A stretch of 64,000 nucleotides of DNA, from the NCBI GenBank assembly GCA_015499985.1, contig JAAAUF010000055.1:3421-67420 (forward strand), given 5' to 3'. Source of the stretch: Haplosporangium gracile (Eukaryota > Mortierellomycota > Mortierellomycetes > Mortierellales > Mortierellaceae). The notes beneath the pieces were generated by a model, which saw nothing but the letters and a program-made list of their open reading frames with translations, ran no database searches and had not been told where the DNA came from. Position numbers and translations under genes: made by a program. Shown here piece after piece: positions 11,349 through 23,623 of the stretch; the stretch's first letter is position 1; every line of letters starts with the position of its first letter.

Positions 11349-14008
11349 ATGGACTTCGCCAGGAGTGAACTCGTCCCACGGCAGCCTGTGTTAAACACCA
11401 TTACCACCACAAGGGTCCTTGATTCAATAGCTGACTCAACTCTCGACGCATTACCACCAACAAGAGCAGTATCGACCTCTCTCTATGGCGAATATGAAGA
11501 CGAGGAAAACGACGAATTTGCGGAGGGCATGACCACTCCAGCCAGACGGTCCAACTCTTCTATCGCGTCCCCATCCACCTCAGACGACTTCGATGTCCAC
11601 TTTTCGACCCCACCTCCTATGCCTGCCTTCACACACCCACCCTCTCCCCCTCGACCAGCACATAATACAGCTCTCGATCATATTGCTCGTCGTCTTCTAC
11701 CATCTCGACTACCCGAATCAGCAGCCAATCTTGTGGGTTCGCATCATTACCACACAAGGATGGATGCTACCGTGGGTGGCGCCAACCAGTCAATTTACAA
11801 GCGATGGTTTCGAGCGCAGCTCCCAGATTCTTCAGCTACAGACGGTCCACTTCTCAACGACGTGATTCCCAGGAGACCCTTGACCTCAATCGCCGGTTCG
11901 AATCGATGCCTCTGGCCATCGGATACGACTTTTTTGACCATGTCGACTGGCACGTCCCAAGATCTATCCTTCCAGAATAACGATCGGAGATTCAATCATT
12001 ATCAGAACATTGATAGTGGAGCTACTTCATCCTCTCTGGGAAGTGGCGCCACTTCGTATATGATCCCAAAAACGACAATGACCCTGCAAAAGAACCACGA
12101 CCGCTCAGACAGTTTCAAGGACAGCGGGGAATGTTTGTTGGACTTGCAGCCACGCAGAAAAGCCAGACGCACGATGGACGGGCCTTACTTCAAGGAGAGG
12201 AATGACCGCATGGTGGCTAGCCATGTGCAAAAGCTGATCCAGGAGGCCGTCGAAGACGGTGTTGGAGAACTGGATCTCAGGTATGTTTCCTCTAGAGTAT
12301 TTAGCCCAATGAAAACGAAGTAGGAGGGGCAAGTTTAATTAGCATTATAGGGGAAGAATGGGTGTTACCAGCCAGGCTGCTGCTTTTCTTCTGATCTTGT
12401 TCTTTTTATTATTGTTGAACTACACCATTCACTATTATAGTAACCTGGAGCTTACTGATTTGCCGCCAGAGGTTCGCGACCTGAACTATGCGATTGTCTA
12501 TAATGAACTCGGATCGTTCGCGTTATCCAGAAACCGACTGAAGCTATTCTTGAGCTTTAACCAGTTCATCACCATACCCATGCATATTTTTGAGCTCCAC
12601 AATCTCTCTGTCCTGTCCCTCAGTAAGCGTGTTAAACTCACGATGCAATTAGTTTTTTGAACATCCGAGCCTCCTTTTGTTCGCCATTATTAAATCCTTG
12701 GGCTAACATGGACACAATTGTGCTTTTTGTTATATTCTTCAGGGAACAACAACATCAAGACCATCCCCCCAGAAATTGGACTTCTCTGCAACCTGGTTGA
12801 GCTCTCCATCGGCGGTAACCTTTTGGTAAATCATTCATGTTTCATCTAATATAATTGCAATACATCAGGCACATGCCACATGCATGAAAACGCATATGCT
12901 AATAATACCTTTTGATGTGTTACCCCAATCCTAACCCGGCTGTTGCTTATTTTTATCTGTCATATAGGAATACCTACCGTCCCAAATCGCGCTTTTGCCA
13001 AAGCTTCACATCCTTACCATTCACCCAAACCCATTCATAGTATGCCCTCAACCAGAAGGCGGGATTGTCGAACAGGACCCCGCCGAGCAACAACAACAGC
13101 AGCAGCAAGATCCTAATGGAGATGATATGGACGACATTGGCGCCCAGCTAGATCAGCAACCGGAAGGACAACAACAAAGTGTACCAGAGATGTCAACTAT
13201 GAGCGACTCTGAACTCGTGGAATCGCAGAACGATGACATCGAAATGTCGCCAGCTCAGGAGCAGGTCTCGCAGCCTGGTCCGAGTTTCTATGGCGCCGAC
13301 TCAACAGGTGAGATGGATCACGATGAGCAAGGTCAGCAGACAGCAGGACCAGTTCATCCGCAGAGTATGACGCCAAGGATGCGTGTACAGCTGCCGCCTC
13401 ACATAGTGCTTCGCTCACGATTCCCTACACTCGTCCACCTTGCAGGAAATGTCATTTTGAACTACATGGATACTCAGACTACCAAGGGAGGAAGTGACGA
13501 AAGTATGGATCGGCCGCGAAAGGATAGCAAAATTTCGATGGAAGATGACAACAATTGGTTGGAGGACCCTATGGGACCGTGTGTCGGTGTAGATGTAACC
13601 CGGGACGATGGTTATGATGGTCGCAGAAAACAAGCGCCAGCGAGAAAGAAATCAGGACAGGTCGAGTTGTTCAAGGAAGAGAACTTTAAGGAATATATGA
13701 CACCGTACTTGTTTGATATCTTCAGCCGAGCACGGATCAACAATCGATGTGCCGGTTGTCAAAGACGGTTCTGGAAGCCGTGTCGGATTGTGATAGTCTG
13801 GCAGGATGTGTTGGGTCAGAAGCGAGTCCCTGTCCGGTGGAAGGGGTGTGGGATTGGGACATGCCCCGGCGTGCCTGAGACCCTTTGGCCGAGACAGATG
13901 ATTTCCTCGTCGTCGTTGCAGGATCCGGATCTAGCAGGTCGGTCTTCGCGCGCTGATGGGTCACTCTCGTCGTCCTCTGGAGTTGCCAGGATGGCAATTG
14001 CGTCCTAA
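11349..14008 (+). CDS. Leucine-rich-repeat protein with C-terminal CxxC module (LRR-1)
   Basis: Four exons join in phase: 11349-12280, 12441-12622, 12743-12825, 12968-14008 (745 aa). The N-terminal about 310 residues are Ser/Pro-rich and disordered. Exons 2 to 4 encode four to five LRRs of the SDS22/SHOC2 type (LTDLPPEVRDLNYAIVY, ITIPMHIFELHNLSVLSL, NNNIKTIPPEIGLLCNLVEL, LEYLPSQIALLPKLHIL). A Gln/Asp-rich linker follows, then a conserved-looking end with CAGC, a PCRIVIVWQDV strand and VPVRWKGCG..TCPG, probably a small zinc-binding or disulfide module. The same arrangement is present in LRR-2 at 39.5 kb. The function is unknown; LRRs suggest a protein-interaction or signalling scaffold. Start 11349 (MDFARSEL) is preferred over the in-frame ATG at 11028, which would add translated CA repeat. 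Confidence 0.82.
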
Positions 14009-14365
14009 GCTGATCATTAGCTTGGTTGACGTCGTCGTAGTATTGCAACTCTGCGGCTGAATCTGTCAGTCATGTTGACAGTCACCAGTTACCAGCACCT
14101 TTCATCCCCCATCCTGCCCTTACTTAGCATCTTTCTCACTTTATCTTCTTTGCTCTCCTGTTTTCTCGCGTTTTCTCTTGTACTCTTTCTTTTTGTACTT
14201 TTATTCACTTCTCATTGCTATCAATGACTCCTCACTCTTCTTCCTCTCTCTGAAACTATCTTGTTTTCGCTACAACTACGTTGGAATAAAAGCCATTCTC
14301 TCTATCGCTACCAGCGGCATTAAATGGGTGTTGTAGGTGATGTCACAGACTGCCGCTAAGTATGC
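14009..14365. other. Convergent spacer with polyadenylation-like signal
   Basis: Lies between the LRR-1 stop and the stop of the minus-strand coiled-coil gene. It is CT-rich and carries an AATAAA hexamer at about 14285-14290, a plausible polyadenylation signal for LRR-1. No coding sequence seen. Confidence 0.4.
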
Positions 14366-16147
14366 TTACTGCTGTGTTTGTTGTTGATTCGACTGAAGGA
14401 AGCAGGAGTAGATCTGGATCATGATGTAAGCGAGAAACAAGACAAAGAGTGAGAGGACGAAGCTGACGATGGCGTGTGTGTATTTTGTGAAGATAATGAA
14501 GGAACAACGAAGGGTCTGTGGTCGCTCTTGGTGGGGGAACTGCTGAAACAGCAACTGATTCTGCCCAATTTGCTGTTTCATCCATGCTTTGTAGTTTTCT
14601 GTTTGCTGATGTGCTCGTTGAAGTCGGAATAGTTTTTCTGGTGAAAGTGGTGGTGGTGAGGGTTATTGAGGGTGCAGCAGTGCTAGGAGCGGGATTTCGG
14701 TATCTGGAATAGGAGGAAGCGTTTCTTTAGGCGGGGAGTTTGCTGCTGCGCTGGTGCTGATTGTGGTTGTAACACTGATGGACGGGGACGGTGACAGAAG
14801 CGACGACTGCGAGATCTAGTTGATGGTGCCGAAAGTTGGTATAGATGAGGTGGTGAAATTAAAAAAAGTCTATCAGACTCTTTTTTTTTTTTGTTCTCTT
14901 GTCATGGTCATAACAACAGGCGAACACACAAACACCTACATGNNNNNNNNNNTGCTATCTTTGAAAGGGACAGAAAAGTATACGTACAGTCAGAAAAAAT
15001 GGGCTTGAAGGGTTGAGGGTCGTAAAGGGAAGCCGAGGGTTCGAGGACGAGGATGTGGGTGTGATCGAAGTTGAAGGTAGGGGTGAGGATTTGTCTCGCG
15101 GTGTGTCGGCGACGAAGTAGATTGTTGGTCGAGGTTGTGGAAACAGAAGTAAAGGAGAAGTAGAGGTAGTTGTTTCCTGTTCTATGTTGTGGCCTTGGTC
15201 CTAAGGTGAGTCGGAGGAAAGAAGTGGAAAAAGTTCCTGGGCGTAAGTGTGTAGGGCCTCGTAGCTGTGGATCGTTGATAGGATCCTTTGGATCTTTTGC
15301 GCTCGCCTGCCTTGTTCAGCCTTTTCGGTGGCCGTGACAGTGGTAGAGTTGGTATAGCCGCTGTGACTAGCAGCCTCCTTGTGGCTGCGAACCTTTCTCT
15401 TTAACTATCAAGTTAGTTGAGACGAAAATGAAAAAAAGTCATAGGATGTCAGATTTCAAGGTGAACCCTCAATTTCTGGCGCCATACCCCCGTTTGTCCC
15501 ATTCATAAATTTTGTCACACACAAACAAAAGCTTTTTACGTGAGGGAGTTGCTGGTCTAGAGTTTCGACGCGGAGAATCATAGCTGCGAGGTCGGTTTCA
15601 AGTTTTTCAACGCGTTGTTGGAAGCTGGTTTGAGAGGCTATGAGGAGTATGCGCTCTTGTTTGAGACGTTTGATGGTTTCTGTTTGACTTGTCGATAGCT
15701 GCCTGTTCTTGTCTATCATGACCCTAAGCTTTTTTTTTTTATTCAAAACAAACAAAAAAAAAAAAAAAGGTAAAGTCAGCGAAAACGAGTTCTCATTCAT
15801 GTAAAAAAGAAGAAAAACAAAATACAATCCAGGCATGTAAATGCAGCGACTATTCTTTTCTCATTTTCTTTCTCCATTACCTCGTCAATACGTTCATTCT
15901 GTGTACGAATACTACTCCTCAAAAAGATAACATCGCTCCAAGTGAGTTGAAGGTTAGCTTTGACGGTGGCAATGGATTCAAGTTGGGCTTGGTTGATATC
16001 GTGTTGGTGGGCTTCGAGGTTGTCGAGGTCTTGATTTTGGTGGTCGAAACTGGATTCGCACTGGCTGTAGAGGGCTTCGAGCTTTTGTGTAAAGTCTTGT
16101 GGGAGTGCTTATTGGGCCTGTTGGTCTTTTGGGGTACTGTGTGCCAT
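14366..16147 (-). pseudogene. Tail-anchored coiled-coil gene interrupted by three in-frame stops
   Basis: Four exons (16147-15881, 15728-15540, 15404-14988, 14815-14366) all have lengths divisible by three with good GT..AG sites, giving 441 codons. The product would be a long heptad coiled coil (for example QNQDLDNLEAHQHDINQAQL and IKRLKQERILLIASQ), a Ser/Thr/Pro linker, and a single C-terminal membrane span (VSFVLSLFVLFLAYIMIQIY) with a short tail. That is the layout of a tail-anchored golgin or nuclear-envelope type protein. The frame contains TAA at 16109-16111 (codon 13), TAG at 15201-15203 and a TAA in the last exon (in LLALLHPQ*PSPPPLSPEKL, about 14653). Each is one C-to-T change from a Gln codon in a Gln-rich context. 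There are no frameshifts. The last intron (14816-14987) contains a 10-N gap. It may be a young pseudogene, a polymorphic null allele, or use shorter products. No orthologue recognised. Confidence 0.6.
14943..14952. other. Assembly gap (10 N)
   Basis: Ten consecutive undetermined bases. They fall inside the last inferred intron of the minus-strand coiled-coil gene, so they do not explain its stop codons. Confidence 0.99.
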
Positions 16148-16737
16148 CGCAGGACTAGGAAATAGAGAAAATGAAGAGGGTCCGAGAATAGGAAAGGAAG
16201 AATATTTGTAGTGTGAAAGAGGAAGAGAAGGGAAGGAAAGAGGAAGAGATGATGGGATGGGTTTTTTTGACCTTGCGCAAACTGTGCTTGATATTCATGC
16301 CTTCAAATGGGTTCCACAATGCAATGCGAACGATCAGTCCAGAGTCCACATTTTTGACCAGTTGGATATGATCGGTCTTCCACGCAAGTCATAAGGATCG
16401 ATGACATACATTTAGTTGGGAGAACACGAATAGCCGAGGCAGCCATAGGGGGCAGCCATAGGGGGCAGTCAGTAGGGTAAACGCGCAGAAACGCGTCCTT
16501 TGTGAACGAGGCCGTGATCTGAAGTTTCGTTAGGCACAGCCAACGGAGCGAGATGTGAAAATAGAAGCCAGTCACACCAACAGGTAATTCGTGAGTAGTG
16601 AAATTAGCAAACTGGCTGAGTGTGCAAAAAGTGAACGTGGCGGACCAGGCAGCGGCTCAACTTTTTATTCTTCTTTCTTTTTTTACTTTTGGCTGCCCCC
16701 ATCATCAACTCTTTTCTTCACTTCACCTCGCTCGACC
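16148..16737. promoter_or_regulatory. Divergent intergenic region upstream of SLY1
   Basis: 590 bp between the minus-strand coiled-coil gene start and the SLY1 start. It contains a short direct repeat near 16438-16470 (CAGCCATAGGGGG twice) and a pyrimidine-rich SLY1 leader from about 16660. A TAG acceptor-like site just before ATG 16147 on the minus strand could mark a 5' UTR intron. Confidence 0.35.
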
Positions 16738-19461
16738 ATGGCACAGACACCAAGGGACCCATCCTTGCGGGAGCAGCAAATCGGTAAACACAGTCGCTTT
16801 CACATCGATATAACACAATCACACTGCCAGTCTTGCCTCTTGTACCTCACGCCCATGCTCACTCACTCACTCATCATCCCACGCCCTTCTGTTCTAATGG
16901 TCATCTCGCAAACTTGTAGCTGCCATCGCCGCCATGCTCAACCTCAACCAAAAGCCAGAGCCTGCCTCTGCCGACCAGGTCATTCCCATGGCATCCAACG
17001 CAGAGTGGAAGGTGCTGATCTTTGACACGTTTGGTCGGGATGTCATCTCTTCTGTCCTGCGCGTCAACGACCTTCGTGAGAATGGCGTCACCGTCCACAT
17101 GTACGTCCCCTTTGTCCCTTATCCTTCTCTTTGAAAAAAGACACTTTGGTCGCGGCGACCTATTATACTTTGTACTGACGGTAGTCCACTTCGTGTATGT
17201 TACTAGGCTGCTGAAGAACGAGCGACAGCCCATTCCAGACGTGCCTGCTATCTACTTTGTGGAGCCTACTTCCGACAACATTCGCAGGATCAGCGAGGTG
17301 AGTGACCTTCCCGCTCACCTTATGCCAATGCGACACTTCAGGAAGTTGTTTTGCTTTCATCTTGGACATTTACGATGTGATGAACCTAACACCCTATTGT
17401 GCACAATCCATGCTGGACTTGTCTTTTTTATAGGATCTTTCAAACCACTTGTACGACTCTTATTACATCAACTTTTCTTCAGTAATACCACGACCGCTCA
17501 TGGAGGAACTGGCCGCTTCGACGATCCCCAGCGGAAGCTCAGCACAGATCCAGCAGGTTTATGACCAATACTTGAACTTTACCTGCTCGGAACCCAACAT
17601 GTTCTCGCTCAATGATCGTCAGTCGTACTTGGCCCTTCACGATCCAACCGCCCCCGAGACTGCGATCGAGGCATCAATCGACAAGGCAGCAAGCTCCCTC
17701 TTTTCCGTCCTTGCCACCATGGGTACGCCGCATCTGTTTTTTTTTCTTTTCGTGGGACTCGTGTTTATGACCCAAAGACAGCGAACTAACATCATACACA
17801 TCTTATTTATAACTTGATCTAGGCGTTATTCCAATCATTCGATGCCCCCGGAGTGGAGCAGCAGAGATGTTGGCCAAGAAGCTGGATAGCCGCTTGAGAG
17901 ATCATGTCATGAACAGCAGAAACAACCTCTTTTCGGACTCCAACACCATGAGCTTTCAGCGACCTGTTCTCGTCATTCTGGACCGCAACATGGATCTGGT
18001 CCCTATTCTCAGTCACTCTTGGACCTACCAAGCTCTTGTTCACGACGTCATGGACATGAAGCTGAACGAGATTGTCGTTCAGGTAATCTGCAGGGTTTCA
18101 AGGACTTCTTCGTTGATTTTGAACAGAAGAGGCCGGCCGGCTATGTCATAATTATTTGTTGCGCACGGTACTAAACGCACACGACCCTGCTATTTTCAAT
18201 TTTTCACCTAATAGACGGAAGAGAATGGACGTCAAGTCAAGAAGAAGTACGATATTGAGGCCAAGGACTTTTTCTGGAATAAGAACGCGTCAGCTCCTTT
18301 CCCTCAGGTAGCAGAGGAGATTGATAGCGAGTTGACGAAGTACAAGAAGGATGCTGCACAGATCTCCCAAATGAGCGGTGTCAGTAGTTTAGACGATGTC
18401 AGCCAGCTGTAAGTGTCGTAACGTCATTGAACTGCTTTTTCCAGCTCGACAGGATGTTATCAAGTTTGAACTCGCCCTAACGTCGCTCTTTTTCCATCAT
18501 TAGTGACTTCTCGTCGGGTGCAAAGCATTTGAAGACGGCGATCACGGCTTTGCCCGAGCTCACTGCAAGAAAGGCGACACTGGACATGCACATGAACATT
18601 GCTACTGGACTGTTGCAAGGAATCAAGGACAGACAGCTGGATACTCTCTTCCAGATGGAAGAATCGATCACCAAGCAGACAAAGGCCAACATCTTGGAGG
18701 CGATCAATGATCCAGAGAAGAAAGTTGGCGATGACAAGATGCGACTCTTTTTGATCTATTATCTCTCGGTCCAGGAGGATATCCCCAGCGATGTGATGCA
18801 GGAGTACGAGGATGCTTTGGTGAAAGCGGGCTGTGATCTTGCCCCTCTCCGATATGTCAAGGGCGTTCGTGCGTACACTCGTATGACAAACATGGCCCAG
18901 CAGCCTCCTCAGAGCTTTGGTCGCCCCGACTACCTCCTCAACCGCCTCGGCAACATCGGAAATAAGGTACACTTCGCACTTTGTTACATGTATTTTTGAT
19001 AACGCGTCAATGGTGCCAGATCGGCTAAATGATAACACTATTTTCAATCGATGACCTCATAGCTGTCGGATCACTTGGGATCGGGTGGATTGGGAGGAGG
19101 ATTTGAGAACTTGCTGGCGGGAGTAAAGAACTTTTTACCAACAAAGAAAGATTTGCCGATGACGAGAATTATCGAGTCGATCATGGAGCCTGGCGGAGGT
19201 GCGAATGAGACGAACGAGGAATTTTTGTATTTTGATCCCAAGGTCAGTCGGCCGTCGAATGCCAAGATGCCACGCACGCGGACGCCCTTCCAGGAGGCGA
19301 TTGTATTTGTTGTGGGAGGAGGCAATTATGTGGAGTATCAGAACCTGAACGAGTATGCACAGAGACAGACGATCAAGAAGAAGATCACCTATGGATCGAC
19401 AGAGGTGCTAAACCCCAAAGAGTTCCTCCAGCAGCTCTCTGCCCTCGGCAAAGAGCAATAA
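16738..19461 (+). CDS. SLY1: SLY1-type Sec1/Munc18 protein (ER-Golgi SNARE chaperone)
   Basis: Eight exons join in phase: 16738-16783, 16920-17100, 17207-17297, 17434-17722, 17823-18082, 18215-18408, 18504-18966, 19063-19461 (640 aa, the usual SLY1 size). Sec1-family landmarks in order: [56 protein letters not shown], the domain 2 core [17 protein letters not shown] with [14 protein letters not shown], the helical segment [15 protein letters not shown], and the C-terminal [20 protein letters not shown]1 binds the syntaxin Sed5 and assists SNARE assembly in ER-to-Golgi and intra-Golgi transport. SLY1 rather than Sec1, Vps33 or Vps45 is chosen from the conserved [10 protein letters not shown] and [11 protein letters not shown] forms and from overall length. 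The first coding exon is only 46 nt. Confidence 0.95.
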
Positions 19462-19735
19462 TGACTGCTAGTGCGAAGGAAGTGGTTAGGAGCGTAGCAA
19501 TAATACAAAACGTGTCATAACATATTATTTTTCCCCGGAAGTCGAAGTGTGATAATGAAGGGTGGCCACGCGAACAAAGTTGCCTCCTGGGCGGCGGAAG
19601 GACATACACAAAAAATGCCGACGGACGATAAATTTCCCTCCAAGACAAAAGACCGCACGCCTTTTTTTTTTTCTTTTTCTTTTTCTTTTTTTCATCAACC
19701 TTTTACTCTCACATCACATAAACTAATCATCAACC

Positions 19736-20949
19736 ATGGCCGGAGGAAAATTCAAGAAGCCCCAGCGCGGAGGTGGCAGAACCTTCTCTCGTCGCATCGA
19801 AGCCGTCCACACCAACAACGCCGTAACGTGCCCTTTCTTCTTATTCTCAGCTACACATTTTCTTTTGCAATCAACTCGCGGAAAGAGCACCGAAAAGGAG
19901 TGGTCATGCGGATCCGATGGCAACAACGAAGACGAACAAATGCGAAGCAATATAAACTAATCGCTGTTCTTGTTTTCGTTTTTCAACTTGTGTTGTTATT
20001 GATAGTATCGTGACAGAGAAGAGTCCGGGGAGGAGTCTTCGTCTGCTGAGGAGTCTTCTGAGGCCAGCGATTCCGAGGAGGAGTCGTCTGAGGAGGAGGA
20101 TGTCGTCGTCGTAAGTTGGTCGTCCTCCTTTTTGTTACTCTTCGTCCCCCTTGTGATCATGAACTCATTATTCCTTGCTGCTATTGTTCAAAGGAGGCTG
20201 GATCGGACAAAAGAGTACAGTGGCAAAAGATATGCCTAACAACTTGAGGTTATTTCTTAACCTTTTATTGTACAATAGAAGAAGAAGCCCGCCCCCACTG
20301 CTGCTCCCGCCAGCGATATCGCCAACCCCAACCGTGCTGCTGGAAACAGGATCATGAAGGCTTCCGACCTCACCACCCCTATTGAGATGTCTCGCAAGGA
20401 GAGGTAAATTGCCACCTTTACTTCAAAACCACATGCCATCGGAAAAGAGGAAGGAGGACGAACAATAAGAAACCTACAGTCTGCTGGATTTGCTTTTCTT
20501 TTGATTATCAGTGCCCTATTTCTTTTTTATTTTGCTGACCTTTTCTTTCCCCATTTTCGTGTGGTTTCTACAATCAATAGGGAGGCTGCTGAGAAGGAGG
20601 CTGCTAAGCAAAAGTACTGGAAGTTGCACCAGGAGGGTAAGACTGATCAGGCCAAGGCTGATATGGCTCGCTTGGCCATTATCCGTCAGAAGCGTGAGGA
20701 GGCTGCTGCCCAGCGTTTGGCTGAAGCCCAGGGTGAGTGCTTGTTGTCCTGCTGTTCGTCTAACTGCAAAAAAAAATCTTAATTGCTCAGTGACCAAACA
20801 AAAATTACTGCGGGCTGGCTCGGTGGGGGGTTTTTTTTGTTGTCGTATTTTGCGCTAACAAGACGCCATGTTTTTCTTCCTTTTTGCGTTCGTGGGATAT
20901 AGCAAGAGATGAGGCTGCTGCGGCCAAGGCTGAGTCCCGCAGACGTTAA
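19736..20949 (+). CDS. PDAP1/PP28-like casein-kinase substrate phosphoprotein
   Basis: Five exons join in phase: 19736-19822, 20006-20110, 20279-20403, 20581-20732, 20903-20949 (171 aa). The start is a Gly/Arg-basic stretch ([20 protein letters not shown]). Exon 2 is almost entirely Ser/Glu with many acidophilic kinase sites ([13 protein letters not shown]). Then comes the family core [17 protein letters not shown] and a highly charged helix [21 protein letters not shown] ending in KAESRRR. This is the layout of the 28 kDa heat- and acid-stable phosphoprotein family (PF10252), an intrinsically soluble, RNA-associated, growth-linked factor of poorly defined role. It lies 274 bp downstream of SLY1 on the same strand. 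Confidence 0.88.
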
Positions 20950-21356
20950 AGGCGACGACGGCGTGCAGGAGACGTATTTTCAATCACTTGTAGAGACGTA
21001 TATGGTGTATCGACGGAAAATATTACGATACACACGGAGCATGGACGATCTCCGTAATAAAAAATCCCTTTTTTTTATTTCTCTCTCTCACCTTCTGACT
21101 GAGTTCTCTACTTACTATATCTTGGTGCGTCTACATGTCCTGGATGCGTATCGCTTTGCAGTTGACAGGCAGTGCCTTGGCTTGTTCATTTTTTCCACGG
21201 CTGCCAAAGGGTAAAGTTTTTTAGAGGCAACAGAAATGCAAGTCACGCGTTGTTATTGTTTTGCGCTCTGTCCTTTTCTTTTTTATTAAAGCTGCTTCAA
21301 GGTAGGAAGAGCTTTACTCTTTGCAAGGTCCATCACTCACACTCACGCAGCACACA
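20950..21356. other. Spacer between PP28-like and BUD22-like genes
   Basis: About 400 bp holding the 3' UTR of the PP28-like gene and the pyrimidine-rich leader of the next gene. No other feature recognised. Confidence 0.4.
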
Positions 21357-23623
21357 ATGGTAACCTATGCCGCACTGCTCAGACGACACATTCATTCAAC
21401 AAGGAGACTGTTACTTGAACAGAAAGAGCACCCATTCCATCACGCTCAGGCACTCATCTCTTCCAACCTTGTCTTTTTATACGTTTTTCATAGAAGGGAG
21501 AACACAAGAGCAAGAAGGACAACCTGGGATGGGAGATTATCAAGCTTCAGGCCCAGGTTGGAGAGTCGACTTCAAGGAAGGCCAAGAAGGTTGTTGAGGC
21601 TGAGCGGAAAAAGGAACATGGATCTGCATCTACATCAGAAGCAGCAGAGGGACAGGAACAGGAACAGGAATCTGCGATCCTGAGTAAAGCTGCTCAGAAG
21701 CTGTTGAAGTTGAAGGAGCAGAAGATTAGCCAAAAGACTGTAAGTCTTACCTTTCTTCTGTTAATGGACATATTGCGGGATGTTGAGGGTATTGTTGCCG
21801 GGTAAGGAAAAGCTCTAACAAGTTTACTGCTGAACTTTTTTTTTGTTGTGTGAGATTAGTATCATGCAAAGAAGGAGATCAAGAAGGCGTTTGTGAAGGC
21901 CAAGGCGTTTGAGACTCAGAGACTTGTCAAGCGACTTCGTGAGGCCCGGAAAGCTGTCGAGTAAGTTTTATGACGAGTACAGGAAGCGCGACGCTGGTAT
22001 TACTATTGTTGCGAAGGAAAGCTACTGGACGAATGCGAATTCCTGATTACTCACTTCTTTTTACGAATTGATGATCGTTCTTTGTAGAGAGAAGGAGAAT
22101 AAGGGCGAGGCAAAGGAGGAGGATAAGCCACTTCACAAGAAGAAGCAGGATTTGACTCAGGAGGATGTTACCAAGTTTGAGAACGAGATCGAGTTGGTCA
22201 AGGTACATTTTGGAACCTCTCCTTTCCGTCGTATCATTGGAGTCTGCATACGATATATGTCATTGGGGACGTTATTAACACTGAAATGGTTTTTAATTTC
22301 TAGAAAATGGACATGGACTCATTATCGGAGCACGCATTTGCGACAAAGTTGGCTAAGCACCCTTTTCTCGGATCGCATACACTCATGGCACCATACACCA
22401 CTACCAAGAAGGAGACTGCAGTGGCTGGATCACAAGATGATACTGCGACGATTCAGATCATTGAGGCGCGTTTGACAAACACCAAGACTGTCAAGGAGCA
22501 CATGTCGAAACTGTGGGATGAGTTGGAGAATATCATTACTGGAAAGAAGGCTAACGAGGAGAAGAACAAGAAGCGGAAGGCTGGCGATGGTCAGGACGAG
22601 CCTAAGGTAAATAATGGATAAAGGGGTTGATGTTTTGGATTTGGCGGATCAAATTCGCTCTATTGCAAAGTGCATTCTCTAACGTGTGGTTTTTGGTTTG
22701 TTGTTGATGATTAGAACAAAAAGAAGGCACAAATAGATACCAAAAAGGCGGACAGCGATGCCGAGGAAAGCGAGGATGAGGATGTGGAGATGGGCGGCGT
22801 GGATCTGTCAGATATCAGCGACTCTGAGCGGGAAGATGACGGATATGACTCGGATGGACTCCCTCTGCCCATGGATGGCAAGTCTTCTGCAGGATCGTCG
22901 TCGGCAATGGCATCGATGTTTATTGGATCGTTGAACGAGGGAGGCAAGAAGGATAAGAAGGATAAGAAGGGCAAGAAAGATAAGAATGATTGGGTCGACG
23001 ACAAGTTTGATGAGATCTATGGTAAAATTAAGAAGAATCGTCCTGGCCAGCAAGCACGCCGCGCGTAAGTTTCTTATCCTTTCTATCTTTGTGCATGATC
23101 AAGAATGCATTAGTGACGGTTTACCCATGGTTTTTGTTGGTTTCTAACTCAAAATTTGCAAATTCATTTTTTGGCGTTGTCTCGTGACTCTTACCTGTCA
23201 TATCCATATTATCCATATCTATTGTTCTTTTTTTTTTCTGTCCTTTCACCTGTTCACAGGAAAGCGGAGCGCAAGTACGGCAAGGAAGCGAACCATGTTA
23301 AGAAGGCCGAGGAGGAAGCCAGGATTCATGCCGAGAAGAAGGCAGCACGCAAGGCCAAGCAAGAAAAGTTCAATGCCCAGAGGGATGCATCAACGGCCAA
23401 TGCGCAGAGGCTGCCTAACCGTCGCACTATCGGTGCAGGAGATGGATCGGCAAGTATTGTCCAGCCCCCTAAGCCTAAAGCGAAACTTGTGGCCGCAGGA
23501 CCTGATCTTAACGATCCCACGTTGCACCCTTCGTGGATTGCCAAGCAGACTGAGAAGGCGGCCATGGCTGCTGCTCTCTCGGGTGCCAAGAGCAACAAGA
23601 TTACGTTTGATGACAGCGACTAG
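21357..23623 (+). CDS. BUD22: BUD22/SRFBP1-family ribosome biogenesis protein
   Basis: Seven exons join in phase: 21357-21359, 21494-21739, 21860-21960, 22088-22202, 22304-22606, 22715-23064, 23260-23623 (493 aa). It is a charged, Lys/Glu-rich nuclear protein with helices (YHAKKEIKKAFVKAKAFETQ), acidic Ser tracts (SDSEREDDGYDSDG), and the family-defining C-terminus: KKNRPGQQARRAKAERKYG and LHPSWIAKQ. BUD22 acts in early 40S/pre-18S rRNA processing in the nucleolus. The start is inferred: an ATG at 21357 followed at once by a GTAACC donor, so the first coding exon would be the initiator codon alone, spliced to KGEHKSKKDNLGWE. No in-frame Met precedes that segment in exon 2. The family assignment is firm; the first exon is less so. 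Confidence 0.83.

Noticed and set aside
14366..16147. General stop-codon reassignment (TAA/TAG as Gln)
   Set aside because: All other genes in the window terminate at TAA, TAG or TGA at the expected family lengths, so reassignment cannot be genome-wide.
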